A stretch of DNA of 9,285 nt from Flavobacteriales bacterium (GCA_002402165.1 NVVI01000010.1:47528-56812); one strand, 5' to 3'. Counted from the stretch's first letter, positions 1 through 7,563 are shown. Numbers and translations are program-made. Notes: generated by a model from the sequence alone, not told the origin.

Positions 1-678
1 CACTATTTCATTTTTTATATGGATAGAAGAAGTAATTAGTTTTAGCCAGTTTTTTTCATCTGAAAGCATGCCTTTTTCAAGGGCACTCCAATAATTAGCA
101 TCCTTAATCAATCCATGTTTTAGTGCTTCTGCATAACCCGAAAGCATTTGTCTTTTATCTAGTGTTTTTAAAAAATTAGGATAAATAAACACTCCTTTTG
201 CTTCATTAAAAACTCCTATTACATTTTTCAACCCTTCAAAATCAACCCCAGTTTTACCACCAACAGAGGCGTCAATTTGAGCTAATAACGTGGTAGGTAC
301 ATTTATAAAATCTATTCCTCTTTTGTAAGTTGATGCGGCAAAACCACCAATATCAGAAATTACTCCACCACCTAAATTAATTAATAGTGAATTTCTGTCC
401 GCTTTATATTCGGCTAAGATTTTCCATAACTGATAACAAACATCCAATGTTTTATTTTCTTCACCGCTGTCAATCTCTAAAATTTCTGCATTGAGCAAAA
501 GCTCATTTTGAGAAATTAATTCCGTAACACAATGTTTTAAGGTATTCTCATCTACCAAAATAAATATTTTACTATTTCGATAAGGTCTTAAGTACTCATT
601 GAGCACATTAAAAACATCATCTCCTACAAAAACTTTAGAAGCTTTTGTTTTAATAGTTATAATATTACTTATTGGCAT
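1..678 (-). CDS. aroB: 3-dehydroquinate synthase, partial (C-terminus beyond left edge)
   Basis: AroB converts DAHP to 3-dehydroquinate, the second step of the shikimate pathway to aromatic amino acids, in the cytoplasm with NAD+ and a divalent metal. The minus frame is open from ATG at 678 to the window edge, giving 226 residues; the family is usually about 350, so roughly the last third is missing. Visible family motifs are LVDEN (41-45), SGEENK (71-76), the glycine-rich NAD-binding GGGVISDIGGFAAS (103-116), PTTLLAQIDASVGGKTGVD (128-146), K151-N152, and GYAEALKHG (181-189), whose Glu184 matches the metal-ligand glutamate. The two histidine ligands expected further on lie outside the window. 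The start is the first ATG, and no in-frame upstream extension is needed to cover the family N-terminus. It is transcribed divergently from proline dehydrogenase. The identification is secure; whether the rest of the gene is intact cannot be seen. Confidence 0.96.
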   Translation of the reverse strand, partial: MPISNIITIKTKASKVFVGDDVFNVLNEYLRPYRNSKIFILVDENTLKHCVTELISQNELLLNAEILEIDSGEENKTLDVCYQLWKILAEYKADRNSLLINLGGGVISDIGGFAASTYKRGIDFINVPTTLLAQIDASVGGKTGVDFEGLKNVIGVFNEAKGVFIYPNFLKTLDKRQMLSGYAEALKHGLIKDANYWSALEKGMLSDEKNWLKLITSSIHIKNEIV

Positions 679-694
679 TAAAATCAATTTTTTG

Positions 695-724
695 TAAAAA
701 TAGCTTATTTCTAATTGAGGTAAA
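695..724 (-). promoter_or_regulatory. Possible aroB promoter (weak)
   Basis: Read on the minus strand, TATTTTTA (702 down to 695) matches the Bacteroidota -7 consensus TAnnTTTG except at the last base. A TTT lies 19 nt upstream (722-724) where a TTG/TTTG -33 element is expected. Transcription would begin about 10-15 nt before the aroB ATG at 678. The region is very A/T-rich, so a chance match is quite possible. Confidence 0.22.
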
Positions 725-745
725 TCATATTTTCTACTAATTTCG
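715..745 (+). promoter_or_regulatory. Possible proline dehydrogenase promoter
   Basis: TTG at 715-717 is followed after 20 nt by TAATTTCG (738-745), which fits the Bacteroidota -7 consensus TAnnTTTG with one mismatch. The spacing fits the -33/-7 arrangement of this phylum. The predicted start near 750 would leave a leader of about 25 nt before the ATG at 775. It overlaps no coding sequence and lies in the 96-bp divergent gap shared with aroB. Inferred from consensus only. Confidence 0.35.
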
Positions 746-774
746 TACTGTAATTTTATTCATCAATTAATAAA

Positions 775-1935
775 ATGGATTTTAACAATACCGAAATAGC
801 TTTTTCGGGGAAAAGCAATACTGATTTAAAAAGAAGTTACTGGTTATTTAAAATAATTGGCTGGAATTGGTTAATTAAAATTGGCCCTTTACTCCTTAAA
901 ATTTTTATGCCACTATGGATTCCTATTCCAATAATTAAAGCAACTGTTTTTAAACAATTTTGTGGAGGAGAGAGCATCGATGAATGTGAAAACACCATAA
1001 AAGAACTAAGTTCTCATAATGTAAAAACCATTTTAGATTATTCAGTAGAAGGTAAAGAAGAAGAAACTGTTTTTGATTCCAATGTTAGAGAAGCAATAGC
1101 AGTAATTAAAAAAGCAAAATCTAATACTAACATTCCCTTTTCCGTATTCAAACCAAGTGGTTTTGGAAGGTTTGAGCTATTACAAAAAGTAAACACTAAA
1201 CACCTTTTAACACAAAATGAAGAAGCTGAATTTGAAAGAGTTAAAAATAGAATAGATAAAATGTGTGCTGCTAGTTTTGATGCAAGCATTCCAATTTTTA
1301 TCGATGCAGAAGAAACATGGATACAAAACCCTGTTGATGAAATAGCATTAGAAATGATGCGAAAATATAACAAAGAAAAAACCATTGTTTTTAATACAGC
1401 TCAAATGTATAGAATAGATAGAATTACCTACTTAAACGAGTTAAAAACCATTGCAGAAAATGAAGGTTTTTTTATTGGGATGAAATTAGTTAGGGGAGCT
1501 TATATAGAACAAGAAAGAGATCGTGCAAAAAAAATGAGCTATGATGATCCCATGCATAAAACACAAGAGGATACTGACAAGGATTTCAACTTAGCTGTAA
1601 AATTTTGTATCGAAAATATTGAGAAAATATCATTATGTTGTGCTTCTCATAACGAAAAAAGCAACTTATTACTAATTGATTTAATGAAAAAACACAGCAT
1701 TGATATTAGCGACAACCGAATTTATTTTGCTCAATTACTTGGAATGAGTGATCACATTAGCAATAATATGGGGAAAAAAGGATATAATGTTGCAAAATAT
1801 GTTCCTTATGGACCTGTTAAAGATGTGACCCCTTACTTAATTAGACGAGCTGAAGAAAACACTTCAATGGCTGGACAAACAGGAAGAGAGTTATCTTTAA
1901 TATTGGCTGAGCAACAACGAAGAAAATCAATCTAA
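775..1935 (+). CDS. Proline dehydrogenase (monofunctional, FAD-dependent)
   Basis: Oxidises L-proline to delta-1-pyrroline-5-carboxylate with FAD and passes electrons to the respiratory chain; the first step of proline catabolism. The 386-residue length fits the monofunctional enzyme rather than the long bifunctional PutA, and no aldehyde dehydrogenase domain follows. Visible family motifs are LDYSVEG (87-93), FKPSG with Lys126, FIDAEE (175-180), MKLVRGAY with Arg240 (236-243), ASHN (290-293), QLLGMSD (320-326), VPYGPV (343-348) and RRAEEN (357-362), whose two arginines bind the proline carboxylate in characterised enzymes. The barrel is therefore complete. A hydrophobic stretch near residues 27-57 may help peripheral membrane association. 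The start at 775 sits in an A/T-rich leader without a clear Shine-Dalgarno. lnt follows 21 bp downstream on the same strand, so co-transcription is likely. Hydroxyproline oxidation is an alternative that sequence alone does not exclude. Confidence 0.95.
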   Translation: MDFNNTEIAFSGKSNTDLKRSYWLFKIIGWNWLIKIGPLLLKIFMPLWIPIPIIKATVFKQFCGGESIDECENTIKELSSHNVKTILDYSVEGKEEETVFDSNVREAIAVIKKAKSNTNIPFSVFKPSGFGRFELLQKVNTKHLLTQNEEAEFERVKNRIDKMCAASFDASIPIFIDAEETWIQNPVDEIALEMMRKYNKEKTIVFNTAQMYRIDRITYLNELKTIAENEGFFIGMKLVRGAYIEQERDRAKKMSYDDPMHKTQEDTDKDFNLAVKFCIENIEKISLCCASHNEKSNLLLIDLMKKHSIDISDNRIYFAQLLGMSDHISNNMGKKGYNVAKYVPYGPVKDVTPYLIRRAEENTSMAGQTGRELSLILAEQQRRKSI

Positions 1936-1944
1936 ATTTAAGTT

Positions 1945-1952
1945 TATCTTTA
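1945..1952 (+). promoter_or_regulatory. Possible -7 element directly before lnt
   Basis: TATCTTTA lies four bases before the lnt ATG and matches the Bacteroidota -7 consensus TAnnTTTG except at the last base. No TTG is visible about 20 nt upstream, in the tail of the proline dehydrogenase gene. If used, it would give a leaderless or nearly leaderless lnt transcript, independent of the upstream gene. The alternative is simple read-through from proline dehydrogenase across the 21-bp gap. Confidence 0.25.
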
Positions 1953-1956
1953 CCTT

Positions 1957-3576
1957 ATGCAAAAATTAAAATTAGCAGGATTATCAATCCTTAGTGGTTT
2001 ACTAATGGGGATTTCTTGGCCTGCAACCGGAAATTTAGCACCTGTATTTTTTATTGCTCTTATCCCTCTTCTTTATGTAGAATACATTATTTCACAAAAT
2101 TCTGATAAATATAAATCTCGCCACTTATTTTTTTATGCCTACTTAACCTTTATTGTATTTAATACTTATACCACTTGGTGGATTTGGCATGCTTCTTCTG
2201 AAGGTATGATTATGGCTGAAGTACTCTACTCCTTATTTATGGCAGTAACTTTTTTATGGTTTCACAACATTAAAAAAAGACTAGGAGATAAAAAAGGATA
2301 TTTTGCTTTAGTCGTATTATGGATAGGTTTTGAATGGTTACACTTTAATTGGGAGTTTTCTCACCCGTGGAATCCTTTTGGAAATACGTTTGCAAACTAC
2401 CCAAAAATTATTCAATGGTATGAATATACAGGTGTTATGGGTGGCACTTTATGGATATTAGTTGTAAATATTTTATTTTTTAAGCTTTTTAAAAAAATAA
2501 TTATTTTAGGAGAATCTATTAAAAGTAACATAAAAACAGTAGGATTAGTTGTTACCATATTAATTGTTCCAACAGTTTTTTCTGTTATTACTTATTACAA
2601 TTACGTTGAAGAAGAAAACCCTATTGAAATAGTAGTTATTCAACCAAACATTGATCCTTATACTGAAAAATTTGGCGGAATGACAGAGGCTGATCAAATA
2701 GATAGGATTTTATCTTTAGCTAGAAAAAAAATTACCTCTAATACAAAATTTGTAGTTGCACCTGAAACTTCAATTCCTAGAAGTAGTCGAGAAAATGAAT
2801 TCGAAGCTAATTATGGTATTAAAGAAATTAGAAAGTTTATTCAAGAATACCCACATATTAATTTCATTATAGGCGCTACATCATACATTAATTATAATGA
2901 AGGAGGAAAACGACCAACTACAACAGCAAGACAAGTCAATTCAACTAAGGTTTGGTATGATGTTTTTAATACTGCTCTTTTAATGGATACTTCTCCAAAT
3001 ATCCAAACCTATCATAAATCTAAATTGGTACTCGGAGTAGAGAAACTTCCTTATCCAGCTCTTTTTGCACCTTTAGAAAAATTTGCCATTGACTTAGGAG
3101 GAACATTTGGAAGTATAGGAACAGAGGCAGAAGCTCACAATTTGATTAGTGAGGACATTCACATTGCTCCTGTAATCTGTTACGAATCTATCTATGGAGA
3201 ATATGTTGCCAGTTATGTTAAAAAAGGAGCTAATCTTATATTTATCATTACCAATGATGGCTGGTGGAAAGATACTCCTGGCTACAAGCAGCATTTGGCT
3301 TATGCTCGGTTAAGAGCTATAGAAACTAGAAGGAGCATAGCCAGAAGTGCTAATACGGGAACTTCATGCTACATTAATCAACGAGGAGATATTATAGACG
3401 CTACACCTTGGTGGAAACCAGATGTCATTATCAATACTTTAAATGTAAATAATAAAACGACCTTTTATTCCGAAAATGGCGACTTACTAGGAAGAGTTGC
3501 GGCAGCAATAGCTGTCCTATTATTACTTTGGAGTTGGACTATAAAAATTAAAGGAAAACTGAATAAGCAAAATTAA
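1957..3576 (+). CDS. lnt: Apolipoprotein N-acyltransferase
   Basis: Integral inner-membrane enzyme that transfers an acyl chain from a phospholipid to the N-terminal diacylglyceryl-cysteine of apolipoproteins, the last step of lipoprotein maturation. The 539 residues begin with hydrophobic segments at roughly 6-45, 56-78, 84-105, 115-130, 159-178 and 192-217. A carbon-nitrogen hydrolase domain follows from about 224 to 500, then a C-terminal membrane segment at about 514-530. This is the normal Lnt layout and near-normal length. The catalytic triad is visible: Glu270 in APETSIP, Lys354 in YHKSKLVLGVEKLPY and Cys408 in VICYES. Glu362 (GVE) and Glu410 (CYE) match further conserved active-site glutamates. 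The GVEKLPY form, in place of the enterobacterial PFGE, is what I would expect in Bacteroidota. It lies 21 bp after proline dehydrogenase on the same strand and converges with the secreted-protein gene. Nothing appears broken. Confidence 0.95.
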   Translation: MQKLKLAGLSILSGLLMGISWPATGNLAPVFFIALIPLLYVEYIISQNSDKYKSRHLFFYAYLTFIVFNTYTTWWIWHASSEGMIMAEVLYSLFMAVTFLWFHNIKKRLGDKKGYFALVVLWIGFEWLHFNWEFSHPWNPFGNTFANYPKIIQWYEYTGVMGGTLWILVVNILFFKLFKKIIILGESIKSNIKTVGLVVTILIVPTVFSVITYYNYVEEENPIEIVVIQPNIDPYTEKFGGMTEADQIDRILSLARKKITSNTKFVVAPETSIPRSSRENEFEANYGIKEIRKFIQEYPHINFIIGATSYINYNEGGKRPTTTARQVNSTKVWYDVFNTALLMDTSPNIQTYHKSKLVLGVEKLPYPALFAPLEKFAIDLGGTFGSIGTEAEAHNLISEDIHIAPVICYESIYGEYVASYVKKGANLIFIITNDGWWKDTPGYKQHLAYARLRAIETRRSIARSANTGTSCYINQRGDIIDATPWWKPDVIINTLNVNNKTTFYSENGDLLGRVAAAIAVLLLLWSWTIKIKGKLNKQN

Positions 3577-3632
3577 ATCTAACTAATATTCGCATATTCT
3601 AATCGGTTAACAGAATTCGCGTTAATTTTAAA
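3577..3632. other. Convergent intergenic gap without a clear terminator
   Basis: This 56-bp gap separates the stops of lnt and the large secreted-protein gene. It contains only weak dyads: a 5-bp A/T stem around TCGC (3585-3598) and TTAAC/GTTAA around a 9-nt loop (3607-3625). It also has two copies of ATTCGC (3588-3593 and 3615-3620). None has a strong stem followed by a T-run in the right orientation. How the two convergent transcripts end is not evident from sequence. Confidence 0.5.
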
Positions 3633-6600
3633 TTATTTCTTAATAAAAGGTTTTTTCAGCACATTACCATTTCCTTGTAGACTCATAAAATAAATCCCTT
3701 GGCTGTATCCTTTTAAATCTAATGGAATTATATTTTTACCTTTTGTAGCTATAAAATCATTAGAAATAATAAGCTTACCTGTGTAATCATAAACAGCAAG
3801 GTGAAATTCTGTTGCAATCACAGTATGAAATAAAACGTTAGTACTTTCTGTTGCAGGATTCGGATAAACGCTAAATTGCAATAAAGGATCATCAATAACA
3901 ACAGCTACAATGTATGAGTATTCATACTTCCCATCAAAATCTACCTGCTTTAATCGGTAATAATTTATTTCTCCAGGATTTGGATTAGCATCTTCAAACC
4001 AATAAAATTGCTGTTGGGTACTATTTCCTGACCCTTTAACTTTACCTATTTGTTCAAATGTAACTCCATCTAAAGACCTTTCTACTAGAAAATAATCGTT
4101 GTTAATTTCAGTTGCGGTATTCCACTGTAAGTTTACAACTTTCTCATCAAAATTATATTCCGCATCGAATGAAATTAGTTTGACTGGAAGAGGTACACAA
4201 CTGATGGTAGCTGTTCCTCCCAAATTTAAATTATAACCTGCACCTGTAGGTGTCCATTCGTCAATCATAATGTAATAAGTTTCTCCTGCAAGCACATTTA
4301 ATTCTTCAGTGAATTTATTCCCATTAACATCTTCCGTAAGATCTCCTGAACCAGCTAATAAACCAGTATTACCTGTTAAAGCAGCATCACTACAACGAAT
4401 AGGAGACCCTAAAGCTGTACAAGTTACAGCTGGTCCATATATGGCATAATCATAATCATCCGTTCCAACAGATGGCACAAGATTAAAATTAAAAGTTCCA
4501 CTCGTAGTAAATGAAACAGAGTACCAATTACTATAATTTTCTCCACCTGCAGGACATCCTGCAGCACCACCACAAGCTTCAGCAACAATTCCAGGGCCAG
4601 TACTATTACCAGGAACTGCAATATTATTGCATATCAGAGTAGCGTTTACACAATCATTATTATCTGTTCCATTAGGACCTCCAGCACAAGGTGCCATACT
4701 AATTGTAGCTGACCAACCTGGACGAGTAACAGAGAAATCAGATGCGAACCTAAATCCTAAGCAACCATTTATTGTACCAGTAAATGGGCCAGGAATACCT
4801 ACACCAGATCCAGACCATAAAAGGGGACTATTTTGGGTAGAACCATTAGTAACTCTCAAAATATCAATCCCCGCTTCGGTATCAAATGATGTAAATGTAG
4901 CTGTAATACAATTACCAACAGCGTCAGGACAAAACACTCTATATATACCTGCTGGGCACCAAAAAGGAGGACATAAATCATTTCCTATATTGTTAGAATA
5001 ATTTCCTGCTGGTCCTCCATCATCAGTATAAGTACCTGTAGAGGTTGCTACTTCACAAGATCCAACATATTCATTGGCATATCCTGATGTAGGGTGCAGG
5101 TATGTTACAGGACAAGGGGTAGGAGATGTCACAGCAATAGTTGTATTTGAATTTGCAGATAAGGCAGCACAACCGTTCTCATCACGAACACGATAATAAT
5201 AAGTGGTATTACATGTCAGTGGTGTAACTGTAGTAGAAGTAACAAGACCTACATTTAGGTTATTGTACCCAGGAACAAAGGCAGTAAACCCAACATCTGT
5301 AGCAACGTCAAGAAAATAATTAGCAGCCCCTCCAACGGCTGTCCAATTTGCTGTAAATTGAGTAGAAGTAATACCTGTAGCGGCAGTTGTAGTGGGCGCA
5401 CCTGGAGCTGGAGATGTATAGGTGACCGTTTCAGTCCAAGAATTATTAACAATATATGAATAGGTTGTATTACATCCAGCACCACCCCAAACGCGAGTAA
5501 TTCCTATTGTGATAGGTACAATACCTGTAGCATAAAATCCATTTGCTATATCATCTTGAGCAGCAGCAGTTGTTACATTACAAAGACCACCAGAATTAAT
5601 AGCACATTGATACCACTGATAGGTAGCAAAAATTCCACCAATTCTTGTATAAACTTCACTACGCCACTGTCCATTTACAGCAGCATATTGCCATGTAGAA
5701 GCTGTTGCTGTAACTGTTGAATTAGCACAAGTTGTAACATTCATAACTTGTGAACCTATAGTCGGGTTAAAGCATGACCCAATATTGCCTGCTGCATAAG
5801 TATTACTTACCACAGGATCAATAGTTACAGGATATACTCGATTATCGCTTAATAACCAATCAATAGGAACAATCACTGAAATGGTATATGCATTGTTTTC
5901 ACTCTTTATTTTTTTCCATTGGTATGATCCAGTTATGATGTTATCAGACTTATTATTATTCTGGATCTCTTCATCGGACACAGGTAAAGATGTATTCGAA
6001 ATGGGACTTTGGTCGGGAATAGATGAATCATAGTAAATCGGAATATGTAGTTTTCCTACTTCTATACCCGAAGCATTTAATATATTAAGTTCTCCCTCTG
6101 AAGTTTCAACAATAGACCATCCTGCTGGTAACGTATATTTTTCTGTAAAAAGTAGATTCCCTTCAGATATAGGCAAAGCAGGTATGCTATTTAAGATAAA
6201 GTCAGTCTCAACTCTATCATAGGTCACCTTATGAACTCTATTGATGTTAGGAAATACATTATTGATTACGATTGTATTGTCATTTTTAGAATACGAATTT
6301 CCTTGAGTCCCTGCTTCATTGACAGAAAGCACATTTCCATCAGCATCCATCACCGACATTTCAATTTCCTTACCAAATATCATGGATTTTCCTTGCTCAA
6401 GTATCATTTCAATAATTCCCGTTGATGCATCCACTTGAATAGGTAATCCAGTTTGTTTTATGACATAAATGTCTTTATTTTCAATATCCTGTTTAAGTTT
6501 TTTATCAATGGATACAAACCTTCCTTCTTCATCGGTATAATGGAAAAATCCAGCTGTTTGTTGTTTCGAAAATGAGCCATCAGGATTCTGGAAAGTTCTA

Positions 6601-6926
6601 GAATAAGGTTCCCTCATTTGCAACAGTTCAATACTTTCTGGAGAGCCTTCCAACTTAACTTTTCCATACTCTGGGTGAGAACGATAAGCTTTAGGAATTA
6701 AATTATCCAACCGATTGTATACAATCTTTCCTTGAGGATGTGGATTACCTGCCATGGTAACCAATTTGTTCCCATTATTAGAGTTGGATGCTTTTTTATT
6801 ATTGATACTATTCGGACTCTTCGTTACAGATATGATTGATTTTGATTTAATACCTGAATTTTGTCCATTAGTATTAATGGAAAAAGCCATAAGTAAAAAC
6901 CCCAAGACGTAAACAATGTATCGCAT
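3633..6926 (-). CDS. Secreted multidomain protein with FN3, CUB-like and T9SS sorting domains
   Basis: A 1097-residue protein probably exported by Sec and then released or surface-anchored by the type IX secretion system. An N-terminal signal peptide (1 to about 21, ending NTNGQ) starts the chain. Residues about 65-372 are a cysteine-free module ending DNRVYPVTIDPVV, a phrase familiar from the leading regions of RHS-like and wall-associated proteins. Residues about 375-503 are an unrecognised beta-rich stretch; 505-600 resemble a fibronectin type III domain; 605-747 resemble a CUB domain (DDGGPAGNYSNN, TFTSFDTEAGIDILRV, CLGFRFASD, GWSATI). Residues 750-910 resemble the PPC-like domain often seen in Bacteroidota secreted proteins (NDCVNAT, NWYSVSF, DDYDYAIYG). 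A beta-sandwich follows at 911-1012, typically found before sorting domains, and then the type A sorting domain (about 1017-1097) with YPNPATEST, VYDYTGKL, GIYFMSL and a basic end KPFIKK. No catalytic domain is visible, so adhesion or matrix binding is an inference. It has its own upstream promoter-like elements. Confidence 0.9.
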   Translation of the reverse strand: MRYIVYVLGFLLMAFSINTNGQNSGIKSKSIISVTKSPNSINNKKASNSNNGNKLVTMAGNPHPQGKIVYNRLDNLIPKAYRSHPEYGKVKLEGSPESIELLQMREPYSRTFQNPDGSFSKQQTAGFFHYTDEEGRFVSIDKKLKQDIENKDIYVIKQTGLPIQVDASTGIIEMILEQGKSMIFGKEIEMSVMDADGNVLSVNEAGTQGNSYSKNDNTIVINNVFPNINRVHKVTYDRVETDFILNSIPALPISEGNLLFTEKYTLPAGWSIVETSEGELNILNASGIEVGKLHIPIYYDSSIPDQSPISNTSLPVSDEEIQNNNKSDNIITGSYQWKKIKSENNAYTISVIVPIDWLLSDNRVYPVTIDPVVSNTYAAGNIGSCFNPTIGSQVMNVTTCANSTVTATASTWQYAAVNGQWRSEVYTRIGGIFATYQWYQCAINSGGLCNVTTAAAQDDIANGFYATGIVPITIGITRVWGGAGCNTTYSYIVNNSWTETVTYTSPAPGAPTTTAATGITSTQFTANWTAVGGAANYFLDVATDVGFTAFVPGYNNLNVGLVTSTTVTPLTCNTTYYYRVRDENGCAALSANSNTTIAVTSPTPCPVTYLHPTSGYANEYVGSCEVATSTGTYTDDGGPAGNYSNNIGNDLCPPFWCPAGIYRVFCPDAVGNCITATFTSFDTEAGIDILRVTNGSTQNSPLLWSGSGVGIPGPFTGTINGCLGFRFASDFSVTRPGWSATISMAPCAGGPNGTDNNDCVNATLICNNIAVPGNSTGPGIVAEACGGAAGCPAGGENYSNWYSVSFTTSGTFNFNLVPSVGTDDYDYAIYGPAVTCTALGSPIRCSDAALTGNTGLLAGSGDLTEDVNGNKFTEELNVLAGETYYIMIDEWTPTGAGYNLNLGGTATISCVPLPVKLISFDAEYNFDEKVVNLQWNTATEINNDYFLVERSLDGVTFEQIGKVKGSGNSTQQQFYWFEDANPNPGEINYYRLKQVDFDGKYEYSYIVAVVIDDPLLQFSVYPNPATESTNVLFHTVIATEFHLAVYDYTGKLIISNDFIATKGKNIIPLDLKGYSQGIYFMSLQGNGNVLKKPFIKK

Positions 6927-6985
6927 ATCTGCCTTTTTTTAAGTTGGATTATATTAAAATACTAATTATCAATAGCTTGCAACAT

Positions 6986-7014
6986 CAAATATACCCAAAT
7001 ATACATTTGAACAA
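6986..7014 (-). promoter_or_regulatory. Probable promoter of the secreted-protein gene, proximal element
   Basis: On the minus strand TATATTTG (6993 down to 6986) is a perfect match to the Bacteroidota -7 consensus TAnnTTTG. A TTG (7014 down to 7012) lies 18 nt upstream as the -33 element. The transcript would start near 6980 and carry a leader of about 50 nt before the ATG at 6926. The perfect -7 match with a spaced TTG makes this one of the better promoter candidates in the window. Confidence 0.5.
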
Positions 7015-7027
7015 GTGAAATTTTCAA
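6996..7027 (-). promoter_or_regulatory. Probable promoter of the secreted-protein gene, distal overlapping element
   Basis: A second perfect TATATTTG (7003 down to 6996) lies 10 bp, about one helical turn, upstream of the first. Its own TTG is at 7027-7025, with 21-nt spacing. The two -7 boxes are separated by only two bases, so one could have arisen by duplication of the 10-bp unit. Which one is used cannot be told from sequence. Confidence 0.42.
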
Positions 7028-7109
7028 TTTTAACGGAATACCTTGTTATTTGTTAAAATATTAGACGAACAAAACTTAATTACCTGCCAATTCATATATT
7101 TTTAAGACG

Positions 7110-7133
7110 AAAAAACAAGCAAAAAAGTTGCTT
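7110..7133 (-). terminator. Probable Rho-independent terminator after the DUF4296 gene
   Basis: Read on the minus strand, AAGCAA (7133-7128), a five-base loop and TTGCTT (7122-7117) form a 6-bp stem, followed by G and a run of six T (7115-7110). It begins about 30 nt past the stop of the DUF4296 lipoprotein gene. The stem is short and A/T-rich, so efficiency is uncertain, but position and orientation fit. Confidence 0.4.
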
Positions 7134-7164
7134 TTGAAAAAAAATAAATAACAAAGTAGATCTA

Positions 7165-7503
7165 TTATCTTTCAGCTTGTTTTTTAGATAGGCTAATTAT
7201 TACCCGAACATATATGTTTTCCATCACTTTAGGCTGACGACAATAGAATGAAAGACTCTTATTAAATTTCTCTTCAGAAATATTAAAATCCTCATAAACC
7301 TTGTCAAACAATTGTTGCTGATTAATAGTGTCTTGGGTTGAGAGTGTAAGTTTAATGAGTGCTTGAGTTATTTCAATTTCCGTAATTACATCTACCATTT
7401 TATCTTCTGGAATTACATCAATTGGAATTTCTTGTTTGCCATCTGCACATGAGATGAGAAGAAAAATGATAGTAAAATAGATATATTGTATTAAATTTTT
7501 CAT
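7165..7503 (-). CDS. DUF4296 family lipoprotein
   Basis: A 112-residue lipoprotein whose molecular role is not known to me. It has a lipoprotein signal peptide with lipobox LLISC, so Cys19 is the predicted acylated residue. The mature part shows the pattern I associate with DUF4296, a family confined mainly to Bacteroidota: an IPEDKMVDVITEIEITQAL segment (31-49), then FNKSLSFYCRQPKVMENIY (80-98). It is probably alpha-helical and held in the cell envelope. The start is fixed by the signal peptide; the next in-frame Met (36) would remove it. A terminator-like hairpin lies directly upstream, between it and the 182-residue lipoprotein gene, so it may be a separate transcript although no good promoter is visible. 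A terminator-like hairpin also follows it. Confidence 0.8.
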   Translation of the reverse strand: MKNLIQYIYFTIIFLLISCADGKQEIPIDVIPEDKMVDVITEIEITQALIKLTLSTQDTINQQQLFDKVYEDFNISEEKFNKSLSFYCRQPKVMENIYVRVIISLSKKQAER

Positions 7504-7506
7504 TGC

Positions 7507-7545
7507 AAAAGAAAAACCCTATTCCAACCATTCAGAATAGGGCTT
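7507..7545 (-). terminator. Rho-independent terminator after the 182-residue lipoprotein gene
   Basis: On the minus strand CCCTATTC (its complement at 7535-7542) pairs perfectly with GAATAGGG (complement at 7517-7524) around a 10-nt loop. One G-U and two A-U pairs extend the stem to 11 bp. TTTTT, C and TTTT follow (7516-7507). It starts about 20 nt past the stop at 7564. This is the clearest terminator in the window. Its T-tract ends only three bases before the DUF4296 ATG, which is unusual. Confidence 0.7.
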
Positions 7546-7563
7546 AACTATTTTTGGTTTTAA

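Larger units (their letters stand above)
6927..7164. other. Intergenic region with promoter and terminator signals
   Basis: A 238-bp, A/T-rich gap between the DUF4296 lipoprotein stop and the secreted-protein start, both on the minus strand. It holds a probable terminator for the upstream gene (7110-7133) and two overlapping promoter-like elements for the downstream gene (6986-7027). I see no additional ORF, RNA gene or repeat in it. This is the longest non-coding stretch in the window. Confidence 0.6.

Noticed and set aside
679..774. Regulatory RNA or riboswitch in the divergent aroB-proline dehydrogenase gap
   Set aside because: The 96 bp are A/T-rich with no notable stem-loops, and the predicted leaders are too short for a riboswitch.
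3585..3625. Small dyads in the convergent gap between lnt and the secreted-protein gene, considered as a bidirectional terminator
   Set aside because: Stems are only about 5 bp, mostly A/T, and not followed by a proper T-run on either strand.
4627..5001. Plus-strand open frame of 124 codons opposite the secreted-protein gene
   Set aside because: It lies wholly antisense to a well-supported domain region, has low-complexity composition and no recognisable family; the same holds for other open frames at 1038-1385, 3094-3294, 6231-6425 and 8442-8885 and the shifted minus frames at 4424-4621 and 5255-5485.
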